This document shows, piece after piece, positions 9,501 through 15,668 of a stretch of 15,668 bases of DNA. Made by a program: the position numbers and the translations under genes. The DNA comes from Carex sylvatica. Its lineage: Eukaryota; Streptophyta; Magnoliopsida; Poales; Cyperaceae. The notes under the pieces are model-generated. The model did no database searches and had not been told where the DNA came from. It saw only the letters and a list, made by a program, of their open reading frames with translations. The stretch is taken from the NCBI GenBank assembly GCA_964058845.1, contig CAXKVR010000766.1, positions 1-15,668 of the forward strand, in the 5' to 3' direction. Position 1 is the stretch's first letter. Each line of letters opens with the position of its first letter.

Positions 9501-11192
9501 AGCTATGAGAACTTGACTTCCTTTTTTCTTTTCTTTCTCTACATTCACAACTTGCTCACATAGTTTTATTTCAGCCTTCACTTCCTTGATCTGCAATTTC
9601 ACAGGTTTGCCCCTGTATTGGAACTGCATTATACCATTTTTCCAGTCAACAGTCATCACCCTAGTAGTTGCAAGCCAATCCATGCCTAGAATCACATCAT
9701 AACCAGGCACCTTCATCACCCTCATATCCATAGAAAACTCCTGTTTCTGTATTGAGAATTTGAGATTCTTGCAAATCTGGGTACAATTCATTTGAGTTCC
9801 ATTAGCTATGGTCACCATCATGGGGTCAGTTTGGGTAGTTGCGAGCTGAAGGGTCTGTGCAATGTCAGGGTTTATGAAAGAATGAGTGCTTCCACTGTCA
9901 ATGAGAGCACATACAGGTATGGTACCAATATAGCCCCTGAATTTGAAAGTTCTTGCAGTTTGTGTTTGTAGGTTGGTTTGAGCACATATAGTTATCACGG
10001 CTTGTTCTTCCTCTTCAGGACCTTGCTCTTGCTCCTCCTCCAATACTACTGGTACTGTCTCATACATTTCTTCCTCTTCTTCCCATTCAATTTCTTCACC
10101 TTCCATTGTATTTAGTCTCTTTGGGTTGCATTTATGCCCTACATGCCATTTCTCCAAGCATTTAAAACACAGTCCCAGCTTCTTCTTTTGCTCAGTTGTC
10201 ATGGTGGATGAGGTGTTTGTTGTGGGGTAGGTTTTAGGAAACTGGGATCTGTTGTTGCTTTCCAATTTCTTGACAATTACTTCATTATTCTTTTGCCATT
10301 GCTGAACCATTGGTTTCTGATTGTAATGCACCCTCCTACTCCCCCCTTCTAATGTCAGCTCTATCTTCTTAGCCAACTTAATTGCAACCTTTAGTGTAGA
10401 GGGTTCAAACAAATCCAGATTATTTCTGATATCCTCCTTCAACCCACTAATAAAAGACCCCACAAAAAATACTTCATTTGATATTTGTGTTCTGCAAATT
10501 AGTCTGGATCTGGCTCTCAAATACTCTTTAGCATACTCACTCACCTTCCCAATCTGTCTGACCTGTTTGAACTGGTCAATGGGATCACCAGAACTTTCAG
10601 TAAAGAATTCTAACACTTCATCCACCAGGTTTGGCCAGGGAGGGGTTTTTTTGGAAATCTTTAACGATCTGTACCACTCCTTGGCATCATCAACCATGCT
10701 CATCGTAGCTAGTCGTGTTTTGTATTCATCGGGCACTTGATACAGCTCAAAAAATTGTTCACAATCCTCTATCCATTCCACTGCCTTTTCCCCATTGAAA
10801 GAAGGAAAATCGATACGAGGAAGGAAGAACTTCTGAATATGAGAGTTGAACTCACCTTGTTTATCACTCGTAGCCTCTCCCTCATTTGCTAGATCAATGA
10901 GCTTCTCTGGACCTTTCTTGGCTCGATCATCGGTTTTTCCGGGGCCATGTGCACTATTGTCACCCTTCTCCCAGTTATTGGCCAGCATAATCGTTTCCAG
11001 CATCTGGGTCACCCGATCCATCTTAGCCTCATTAGCCTCCAGCCTAACAGCAAGCTCTCTTTGAGCTTTACTCAGTTCCCGCTGCGATGCCTCCGATTTG
11101 GACTCCATCTTGGCAAATCTTTCAGTGATTTCGACCAAAGCCAGGTGGTCGTCTTCATCGCCAGTGGCATTGCTTCTTGTTCGTCCAGCCAT
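6342..11192 (-). CDS. gag-pol: Gag-Pol polyprotein of a chromovirus, intact, 1,616 residues
   Basis: It makes the capsid and all enzymes for copying the element's RNA into DNA and integrating it. Numbered from the ATG at 11192, the order is: a coiled coil (20-67); a Gag domain (about 127-282); a CCHC knuckle C342-X2-C345-X4-H350-X4-C355; an acidic stretch (364-397); a protease with D432 in DSG; an RT with D709 and FFDD (D773, D774); an RNase H with D919, D981 and D1024; a (PPAQ)n linker (1086-1103); an integrase with H1135, H1142, C1172, C1175 and catalytic D1205, D1265 and E1301 (35 residues between the last two); a GPY/F region (1432-1458); and a chromodomain (about 1498-1544, positions 6701-6561). 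Gag and Pol share one frame with no frameshift. The frame is open upstream to a TTG at 11246, but that codon overlaps the primer-binding site, so I chose the first ATG. The last 59 residues lie in the 3' LTR and contain a basic patch (KFIKRKE). Confidence 0.96.
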   Translation of the reverse strand: MAGRTRSNATGDEDDHLALVEITERFAKMESKSEASQRELSKAQRELAVRLEANEAKMDRVTQMLETIMLANNWEKGDNSAHGPGKTDDRAKKGPEKLIDLANEGEATSDKQGEFNSHIQKFFLPRIDFPSFNGEKAVEWIEDCEQFFELYQVPDEYKTRLATMSMVDDAKEWYRSLKISKKTPPWPNLVDEVLEFFTESSGDPIDQFKQVRQIGKVSEYAKEYLRARSRLICRTQISNEVFFVGSFISGLKEDIRNNLDLFEPSTLKVAIKLAKKIELTLEGGSRRVHYNQKPMVQQWQKNNEVIVKKLESNNRSQFPKTYPTTNTSSTMTTEQKKKLGLCFKCLEKWHVGHKCNPKRLNTMEGEEIEWEEEEEMYETVPVVLEEEQEQGPEEEEQAVITICAQTNLQTQTARTFKFRGYIGTIPVCALIDSGSTHSFINPDIAQTLQLATTQTDPMMVTIANGTQMNCTQICKNLKFSIQKQEFSMDMRVMKVPGYDVILGMDWLATTRVMTVDWKNGIMQFQYRGKPVKLQIKEVKAEIKLCEQVVNVEKEKKKGSQVLIAHLMCVNEQRKKERQEYPLEVETVLEEFSELFEEPTALPPSRAVDHKIPLKPDAKPVSLRPYRFSYFQRLEIEKIIEELLRNSFIQPSSSPYSSPILLVKKKDGSWRMCIDYRKLNENTVKNKFPIPIIDDLLDELNGAKFFSKLDLRAGYHQIKMCEEDKAKTAFQTHEGHYEFNVMPFGLTNAPATFQCLMNSIFKPFLRKFVLVFFDDILIYSKDLKSHVQHLQQTLQLLQANQLFIKRSKCDFCVEEIEYLGHVISKQGVATDPQKIKAMEEWPVPKTVKGLRGFLGLTGYYRKFIRNYGVISKPITDQLKKDAFHWNEEAQTAFERLKRAMTQAPVLALPDFSKQFIIETDASKEGIGAVLMQDQKPIAFMSQKLGVRNIALSTYEKELIALITAVVKWRHYLLGGRFIIRTDHISLKFLLEQKVTTALQHKGLSKLLGLDYVIEYKKGKENVVADALSRREENEARVSEFPTNLRAISELRPKWMDEVKVSYENDEWVQKLLKEIEEQQQREKENGPGQPPAQPPAQPPAQPPSYISQQQGVIRKKGRICVGSNGNLRRQILEALHSSSVGGHSGITATYQRVKRSFYWPNLKEDVHQFVKNCENCQINKNEHLHSPGLLQPLPIPDGAWSSIGMDFVSGLPKSNGKEVIMVVVDRFTKYAHFMALSHPFTAKDVAQVFLDSVYKLHGLPHTIISDRDTIFTSKFWKELMARLNIKLNMSTAYHPQSDGQTERVNQCLENYLRGMCYSQQKKWHQWIPLAEWWYNSSYHSALKTTPFTALYGYDPPQLSLSSNPRSQVESVNEMLRRRQEVSWQLKENLRRAQERMKRYADNNRTERNFEIGDWVYLKIQPYRQISVAGMRNQKLSPKFFGPYEVLERIGIVAYRLKLPAESSIHPVFHVSQLKARIGDSQAISPNLPVFGLHSDAPHPIAILGRRLVKKNNAAETQVLVQWANQHSDEATWEDYSSMKEKYPEFLLEDENGVKGRGVLQSDSNLGIAVGSPDNSNEVLKEKDETGKMGSGSGKFIKRKESLRMGPEAQNEAGMLRN
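6524..6537 (-). promoter_or_regulatory. Polypurine tract, priming site for plus-strand DNA
   Basis: On the minus strand GAAGGGGAGGGGAG directly precedes the 3' LTR start TGTTAC. RNase H leaves this purine RNA as the primer for second-strand synthesis. Unusually it is also coding: the frame reads it as lysine, glycine, arginine, glycine and the first base of a valine codon. Confidence 0.93.
7888..7934 (-). repeat. 12-bp coding minisatellite, (PPAQ)n linker
   Basis: The plus-strand unit GGTGGTTGTGCA repeats nearly four times, with one or two substitutions in the later copies. In the Gag-Pol frame it encodes QPPAQPPAQPPAQPP between RNase H and the integrase zinc domain. Being a multiple of three, it can grow or shrink without breaking the frame. 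It probably acts as a flexible spacer near a protease cleavage region, which is an inference. Confidence 0.93.
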
Positions 11193-11233
11193 TGGCCGCT
11201 TCTTCTTAGCACGCAACCCCAGATTTGAGCACC

Positions 11234-11245
11234 GCTCTGATACCA
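11234..11245 (-). promoter_or_regulatory. Primer-binding site for initiator tRNA-Met
   Basis: On the minus strand TGGTATCAGAGC starts three bases (AAT) after the end of the 5' LTR. It is complementary to the 3' end of plant initiator tRNA-Met (GCTCTGATACCA), the usual primer of plant Ty3/gypsy and Ty1/copia elements. The Gag ATG lies only about 42 bases further on, so almost no untranslated leader separates the two. Confidence 0.95.
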
Positions 11246-11248
11246 ATT

Positions 11249-11270
11249 TGTCAGGTCCAGATCCCTGACA
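11249..11270. repeat. Hairpin formed by the U5 tip
   Basis: TGTCAGG (11249-11255) and CCTGACA (11264-11270) are exact reverse complements around an 8-base loop. The same structure lies at 5997-6018 in the other LTR. It includes the terminal bases that integrase must bind and process and ends three bases before the primer-binding site. Confidence 0.9.
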
Positions 11271-11280
11271 GAAGGAATTT

Positions 11281-11294
11281 ACCTCAATTGAGGT
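11281..11294. repeat. 14-bp perfect palindrome in U5
   Basis: ACCTCAATTGAGGT equals its own reverse complement. The copy in the 3' LTR is at 6029-6042. It lies 10 bases from the tip hairpin, so U5 ends in two dyads in a row. Confidence 0.9.
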
Positions 11295-11373
11295 TTAGCA
11301 ATTTTCACTTGAGAAGAGATAGAAGAGTTCTCAGCTAACTATAGCTTCGAATATAAAAATCTTCACAAAATTG

Positions 11374-11379
11374 TTTATT
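11374..11379 (-). terminator. Polyadenylation signal copy in the 5' LTR
   Basis: AATAAA on the minus strand only about 10 bases after the expected RNA start. Being so close to the cap it is probably ignored in the 5' LTR. It overlaps a two-codon upstream frame (ATG AAA TAA, 11383-11375). Confidence 0.5.
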
Positions 11380-11413
11380 TCATTGATAATCCGAATCCAC
11401 ACAACAGTTGGCC

Positions 11414-11420
11414 TTATATA
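11414..11420 (-). promoter_or_regulatory. TATA box of the young element
   Basis: TATATAA on the minus strand within CCTATATAAGG. The expected start of the genomic RNA is near 11385-11390. Upstream in U3 are two copies of GATCCGT 20 bases apart (on the plus strand ACGGATC at 11440-11446 and 11460-11466) and a TGAGTCA motif (11551-11545), possible binding sites for regulators. The same TATA box lies at 6162-6168 in the 3' LTR. Confidence 0.8.
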
Positions 11421-11593
11421 GGCGATGCTTTTACAGAAAACGGATCAAAAATCAGATTAACGGATCTTGCTAATCGCTTGTTAGAATGACACCTCAGCCT
11501 AAGATCCGACCCGTTTATTCTAACAGACTCAACTAACTTCTAACTGACTCAGCGTCTAAACCAAGCCTTCTTGCTGCTGTTGGGTCCCTTATG

Positions 11594-11775
11594 TCAGTTT
11601 CTCAGCATTCCCGCTTCATTCTGAGCTTCTGGCCCCATTCGTAGAGACTCCTTCCTTTTAATGAACTTGCCCGAGCCACTGCCCATTTTGCCTGTTTCAT
11701 CCTTCTCCTTCAACACTTCGTTTGAATTGTCAGGAGAGCCAACGGCTATCCCCAAATTGGAGTCAGATTGTAACA
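11594..11775 (-). pseudogene. Orphan copy of the Gag-Pol C-terminal tail in the 5' LTR
   Basis: Because the end of the Gag-Pol frame lies in U3, the 5' LTR carries a second copy of the last 59 codons plus the stop. No Gag-Pol sequence stands before it here. The frame continues a few codons into the older LTR (to about 11803) but only by accident. It is an obligatory by-product of LTR duplication, not a separate gene. Confidence 0.9.
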
Positions 11776-11780
11776 ATAAC
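11776..11780. repeat. Target-site duplication, right copy (ATAAC)
   Basis: Exact match to 5992-5996, directly after the right LTR end TGTAACA. It is followed by CCTGACA (11781-11787), the same heptamer that ends the element's LTR. Confidence 0.95.
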
Positions 11781-12060
11781 CCTGACAAGCACACGATGGC
11801 CAAGACTTTTTAAACAAGGCAAAAGAGAGGGAGGGGGCGGGCTTCTCCTTTAATTTCGTCTCCATGAAGGAGAAATGGAGAGCGAGAAAGAGCTCGGTGG
11901 GGTGTGCTAGCCAGCGACAGAGGAGGCAGAGAAGAGAGGGGCGCCTCTCTCGCGCGGACAGGAGGGAAAGAAGGAGACGGGGAAAGAGAAGAGGGGCTGG
12001 GTCCCGCTGTCGGTGAGAAAAGGAAAGAAGAGGGGGAGGGTCTTGGACCCGAAAATTTTA
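11781..12060 (-). other. Pyrimidine-rich U3 of the old LTR
   Basis: The plus strand is strongly purine- and G-rich (runs such as GGGAGGGGGCGGG at 11830-11842), so the sense strand of the LTR is C/T-rich, as is common upstream of plant LTR TATA boxes. Before the young element arrived this block continued straight into 5996 and on to the TATA box. AGAGAGG (11933-11939) and CCTCTCT (11944-11950) form a 7-bp stem. No gene is visible. Confidence 0.5.
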
Positions 12061-12447
12061 TTCAATGGAGTTAATTCTCCCTTTTTCCATTAATTCAATC
12101 CAATGGATCAGATGGTTCTAAAATTTGTGCTAGATGTATATCCAACGGTTCAAATAAATCCAAAAGTAATATAGGCTCTAATTGATATGAATTGAATGAG
12201 TAAAAATTCGATTCTCACGAAATTGATTTGAAATGTGTTACTAATTATTCGAATTCTTATAGTTCAAATTTATAACTTGGTGGATTCGATATTAGATCTT
12301 CTATAATCTTATATATATTTATATATAATTATCTATTCAAATTTCATTTCTAAATCTTTAAATAGTTAATGTACATGATTTCATAATGTATTTATATTTC
12401 AAAATTTTAGATTCATCAGTCAGATAAAATCTGATCGATCATTAATA

Positions 12448-12478
<31 letters not shown>

Positions 12479-12537
12479 TTTAAGCATAAAGATCCTTTTA
12501 ATCGATTAATCATGTTTTAAAATTTTGGAATATAACA
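12061..12537 (-). other. AT-rich distal U3 of the old LTR
   Basis: No coding sequence. It ends at the proposed LTR start and includes an A10-(TA)11 run. Confidence 0.5.
12447..12478. repeat. A10 followed by (TA)11
   Basis: Ten A (12447-12456) and then about eleven TA dinucleotides (12457-12478), a simple repeat about 60 bp inside the LTR edge. Confidence 0.92.
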
Positions 12538-12550
12538 TTCTCTCCCCCTA
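12538..12550 (-). promoter_or_regulatory. Polypurine tract of the old element
   Basis: On the minus strand TAGGGGGAGAGAA stands directly before TGTTATATTCC. Together with CATTTCGGGACGAAAC just upstream it resembles the end of the internal region of Tekay/Del elements, where a short peptide like FRDE is often readable. Here FRDETF can be read but is followed by a stop and preceded by one. Confidence 0.7.
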
Positions 12551-13840
12551 ATAAAAAGTTTCGTCCCGAAATGAAAAGGTTATTCAAACTTGGCAATTAA
12601 TCGAGGATTTATATCAGAGGAATACAATTTTCAAATTAGTTAGTTCAAGTAAGATTGATAGAAAATCAATTTCATAAGACTTTATTTTGGCAAACTAAAC
12701 TTAATATGATTTAGAGAACTTTTGAGGGGTATATTGAGTCTAGTGAACAAAATTAAAGTCGTGATCTAACAAAAATCAAACTTCATAGAGTTATCTGAAT
12801 TTGAGTCGATAACTAGGAATATGGGTCCCAACACACGTGGAACAATTCAAATTGGATTTAGGTACTGAATGAACATTGATTAGATGGGATCATCCAACTT
12901 CAAAGTGATCATTTATTTTCCTTTGGATCTTAGCGAAAAGGTCATTTAGAGAATTTGATAGGACTTTAAGGATGGTGTAAGGATTGAGAGAAAATGAGTA
13001 ATCCTAAATGAGCAATAAAGTTTAAATTCGAACGAGTCAAGTAGGAACTAGATCAAAAACTCCTTTAATGAAATCAATAGTTATACGAGGGTTGAGGTGT
13101 AAGAAATGAGTTTTCGACTAAGTATTAATTTATGATTGAGATTAGATTAACACGGCATATTATCTCACGATCAAGCTTAATTTCAAGCGGAATATATATA
13201 AGATCATCTTCTCGAAAATTTAAGGGATCTGAATTAATTTGGATCAGTTTAAGTTAGATAGGTTTAAGTAAATCTAAGGGAATCGATTCAAATAAATTTT
13301 GGTGTAAGTTCATAGCATCAACTTGATTGTGGAGAAAATTTCATCGGACTTATTGAGTCGAGAGGACAGTTTATATTATCTAAAATCAATTGGTTTAATG
13401 ATAGGCAACTCAATATCTTATGTATTTTAAGAAATAGTTAACCGTCACATAAGTAATAAAGGTTGTATTTGAATCATAATTTATTAAATATTAACTATAC
13501 GAGATTACCTGGTGGCACAAAGACTAAAACATCGTGTGCGGTCTTATAAAGAGAAGATTGTTGGCATAGCAGGTAATTGACATTTATTTGATATGTAATT
13601 TCACATGATATAGGGCAAGAACTCAATAACAATACATGTATATATATGTAATAGAGGAGTAACAATTTAATTAAAGATTCATAATCAAGAAATGAATTCT
13701 TATGTTGTGAATTCAATTTTCTTACATTCAAGATTTAAGTAAGGCAGATTGTTCAGTAATTGGTCAAGATTTCATTATAAATATAGATGATCACATATCT
13801 AGCGAATGACAAGAATTCAGGTCAGATTGGATTAACTTAC

Positions 13841-13956
13841 ATAGAAGTCAATTTTAACGGATAGAAGTCAATTCGGGCTAAGATGTGATTCGTAAGTTTG
13901 AAGTCAATTTGGGATAAATATAATCAAGATTCATGAAGAACATATTTTAACGGATA
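13841..13956. repeat. Interleaved short direct repeats
   Basis: ATAGAAGTCAATT occurs at 13841-13853 and 13861-13873, with GAAGTCAATT again at 13900-13909. ATTTTAACGGATA occurs at 13851-13863 and 13944-13956. This suggests an old local duplication in the non-coding region. Confidence 0.75.
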
Positions 13957-14717
13957 TATTGAGTAAAGCGGATAGACTCTTGAATTTGAGTTCAATAGCC
14001 GAGATAACAATAGAGTTTATAAGAATTGAGAATTATCTAGGAGTCAAAGTGAAAATTTAGATTCGAACTAGAGGGTAAATTCATGGCGAGGTTCCGATTA
14101 GATTGTTAATGCATTCTTTGCATACGAAAAATAATCTCATATTAAATAATTTAAGCCAGTCCCATGAAAGTTTGAATTTCATTAAAATAGGTGTAAGCGA
14201 GTCAAGTAAACAAAATAGAATTATATAAACTTGGCTTGTCAATTAAGTGACACTATCTACGAAGTGGATAGCAGTCATAGAAGGTAGATAATAATTTGGG
14301 ATTTAGCCGTAATCACTTTATTGTGCGTATGGTAGTGCTAATAATTCATTTAGTATTTTATTGACGGAAGGTTCTTTATGAATTTTGAGAAAGGTTTCAG
14401 GATTGACAGCGGAATTGAGATCCATGTGGTTTGTTAGTTTTCTAGAACTTAAAAGAGAGGTTTGATATTTAGATAAGGATTAGGATTCAAATCAATATTG
14501 GAGTTAGTTACTACATTGGTGCTTAAGGATCGAATATTGTATAGATAATTAAATCGGAGGTAACTAGTTTATATTGAATCAACCTAATTCAACAGTTTAT
14601 GGTAGGGAAATGGACTTTGCTTCTTATTAAGTTGATCTTGATAAACCAATTAGACAGGGTCAATAAGGTTTTAATTAGGTAAAGGTCAAACAATTGGAGG
14701 ATAAGAAATTTTGTAAA

Positions 14718-14742
14718 TTTTTTTTTTTTTTTTTTTTTTTTT
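14718..14742. repeat. Poly(T) run, 25 bases
   Basis: Twenty-five consecutive T, equal to a poly(A) tract on the minus strand. I found no target-site duplication or SINE/LINE sequence on its right side that would make it a retroposon tail. Confidence 0.9.
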
Positions 14743-15668
14743 CGGAGAAGAATTTAATCATATTTATAATGTATATAGGTCATAGCTTGTTAACGAAGTA
14801 GAAGTAAACATACGGATTAGAAATTCAGGGGTCCTAAAATAATTTCACTTAAGGCCCTCTCAGAATACGTAATTGAAATTTTTAAGAAAATATTTAGAAC
14901 TAGTGATAAAATAATTTAAAATTAGGGAATTAATTGGTTTTCTAAATTTTATGGGGTTGCAAAACCAGCTTCCGTCAATAGTACGTAAATTTATAAGGTG
15001 TTGTTACCCTTAACTCAATATCGTGGATGCGATGTAGGCACTCCATCCGAAAGCCATCATCTGGCCTACTTGGAGTATGGCTGAAATAGGGATCCTTGTC
15101 CTTAGCTTTCTTGATGGCTAATTTGTACGATCTGACTTTCACTTTTATCTATGGCGTGGTGCGTGGTCAATCATGCTAGGCTTAGCGAGATGTCGAAGAC
15201 TCGCGTATCTAGTACCGTAAGGTCCAGAATGAAAGATGCGATTGATTATTATTCTGTAGGGAATACTGACTGATGATGGGACTAGTCTGCTAGTGGTCGA
15301 AACAAGGCGCTAGCCACCGAGAGCTCAGGGTGAGGTTTCGACGGTTGATACATAGTTCTGCATTGTCGCAGGATTTATTTCTTAAATTCAATATGATAAT
15401 TTCGAACATTCACGATTTGTGTTTTATAGATTTTTAATCTCATTAATAACTCCATAGATTTAAATTTACAAAATATAATATGAATTTTTTTCACTTAATA
15501 AATTGAATAACATTCGAAAGTTCGCCTCAATTAGATTATTGATAAATCTAGAATTTAATACCTTTATATCATTTAGTTTACCACATTTATCATTATTTAA
15601 TTAACTAAAATTTTCATTTACCCATAATATCAATTATTTATTCGTTAACAACCTATTTGATTTCGAGA

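Larger units (their letters stand above)
5997..11775 (-). mobile_element. Complete Reina-like chromovirus (Ty3/gypsy LTR retrotransposon)
   Basis: A full element of 5,779 bp on the minus strand: 5' LTR (11249-11775), primer-binding site, a single Gag-Pol frame, polypurine tract and 3' LTR (5997-6523), flanked by ATAAC on both sides. Protease, RT, RNase H and integrase follow in Ty3/gypsy order, and a chromodomain after the integrase makes it a chromovirus. Small LTRs, total length near 5.8 kb and a VYLKIQPYRQ motif before the GPY/F region suggest the Reina clade; Galadriel is the main alternative. A phylogenetic tree of the RT would settle it. I see no difference between the LTRs and no stop in the frame, so the insertion is young. 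It sits in the U3 of the older LTR in the same orientation. Chromodomains in this group are known to direct integration to heterochromatin, which fits the surroundings. Confidence 0.96.
11249..11775 (-). repeat. 5' LTR of the young element, 527 bp
   Basis: Same length and, as far as I can see, same bases as 5997-6523. On the minus strand U3 runs from 11775 to about 11388 and R plus U5 from there to 11249. U3 holds the TATA box and an untranslatable second copy of the Gag-Pol tail. U5 ends in two dyads: a 14-bp palindrome (11281-11294) and a 7-bp stem at the very tip (11249-11270). Confidence 0.97.
1817..12537 (-). mobile_element. Long LTR of a Tekay/Del-like Ty3/gypsy element, split by a nested insertion
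   Basis: On the minus strand the LTR starts at 12537 with TGTTATATTCC and ends at 1817 with GGTTTGGGGTGTGACA, giving the usual TG...CA ends. Right of the start lies a purine tract, preceded by CATTTCGGGACGAAAC; this arrangement is typical of the end of the internal region in Tekay/Del elements. The ending is also typical of that group. Removing the nested element and one ATAAC copy leaves about 4,937 bp. Read on the minus strand it makes functional sense: AT-rich distal U3, a pyrimidine-rich stretch, a TATA box at 5910-5903, then a transcribed leader. The sequence left of 1817 has no primer-binding site, so this is the 3' LTR (or a truncated element's only LTR), with the internal part to the right. 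The family assignment rests on remembered family features, and the exact left boundary (1815 or 1817) is not proven. Confidence 0.68.
12551..15668 (-). other. Internal 3' region of the old element, no coding visible
   Basis: This stretch should hold the end of pol if the element were complete, but no RT, RNase H, integrase or chromodomain motif can be read on the minus strand, and the longest frames are short (for example 13495-13731, unlike any family I know). The plus strand is AT-rich and has clearly more G than C through about 12600-14900. Positions 15000-15370 form an island of higher GC and different composition that I cannot assign. Possible readings are a large non-autonomous derivative, a heavily decayed internal region, or a second unrelated insertion whose edges I cannot see. 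The element continues past the window end. Confidence 0.4.

Noticed and set aside
10846..11228. Plus-strand frames opposite gag
   Set aside because: Antisense shadows of the coiled-coil part of Gag, without start context or similarity.
11193..11246. Longer Gag-Pol start at TTG (11246)
   Set aside because: The codons would come from the primer-binding site; the ATG at 11192 followed by GC fits a plant start better.
11830..11842. G-quadruplex in the plus strand
   Set aside because: GGGAGGGGGCGGG gives three G tracts; a fourth of three or more G is not close enough to be convincing.
14718..14742. SINE or LINE tail on the minus strand
   Set aside because: There is a T25 run but no matching target-site duplication and no recognisable SINE or LINE body to the right.
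15313..15362. An inverted copy of the long LTR near the right end
   Set aside because: GGTTGATACATAGTTC and GCCACCGAGAGCTCAGGG resemble short motifs of the LTR at about 3510 and 3075, but order and spacing differ, so chance is more likely.

Overview
The window looks like transposon-dense nuclear DNA from a flowering plant. It holds no bacterial-style operon, no rRNA or tRNA gene that I can see, and no convincing host protein-coding gene. The evidence for a plant is two LTR retrotransposons of chromovirus type nested in each other, a primer-binding site matching the plant initiator tRNA-Met, and AT-rich intergenic DNA with a short-period satellite. The species cannot be told from the sequence.

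Layout, left to right. Positions 1-705 are a tandem array of an 81-bp satellite monomer, about 8.7 copies. Positions 706-1816 are low-information flanking DNA. From 1817 to 12537 runs what I read as one very long LTR (about 4.94 kb without its insertion) of an older Tekay/Del-like Ty3/gypsy element on the minus strand. It begins at 12537 with TGTTATATTCC, next to a purine tract at 12538-12550, and ends at 1817 with GGGGTGTGACA. Its internal region continues rightward from 12551 beyond the window end; the 3.1 kb visible is AT-rich and has no recognisable pol coding, so the element is non-autonomous, decayed, or has a long non-coding 3' part.

Nested inside that LTR, about 86 bp upstream of its TATA box, is a complete 5,779-bp element on the minus strand (5997-11775), probably a Reina-like chromovirus. 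It has two 527-bp LTRs in which I see no difference, a perfect 5-bp target-site duplication (ATAAC), a tRNA-iMet primer-binding site, a polypurine tract, and one uninterrupted 1,616-residue Gag-Pol frame. The order of domains is Gag, CCHC knuckle, protease, reverse transcriptase, RNase H, integrase and chromodomain, with every catalytic motif I could check present. This is the signature of a very recent insertion that may still be able to move.

The most unusual points are these. The Gag-Pol frame runs through its own polypurine tract and 59 residues into the 3' LTR. The tip of U5 carries two consecutive dyads directly before the primer-binding site. A (PPAQ)n linker between RNase H and integrase is encoded by a 12-bp minisatellite. 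The older LTR has several strong hairpins and an A-poor leader. The satellite monomer combines a hairpin with a telo-box-like AACCCTAA.
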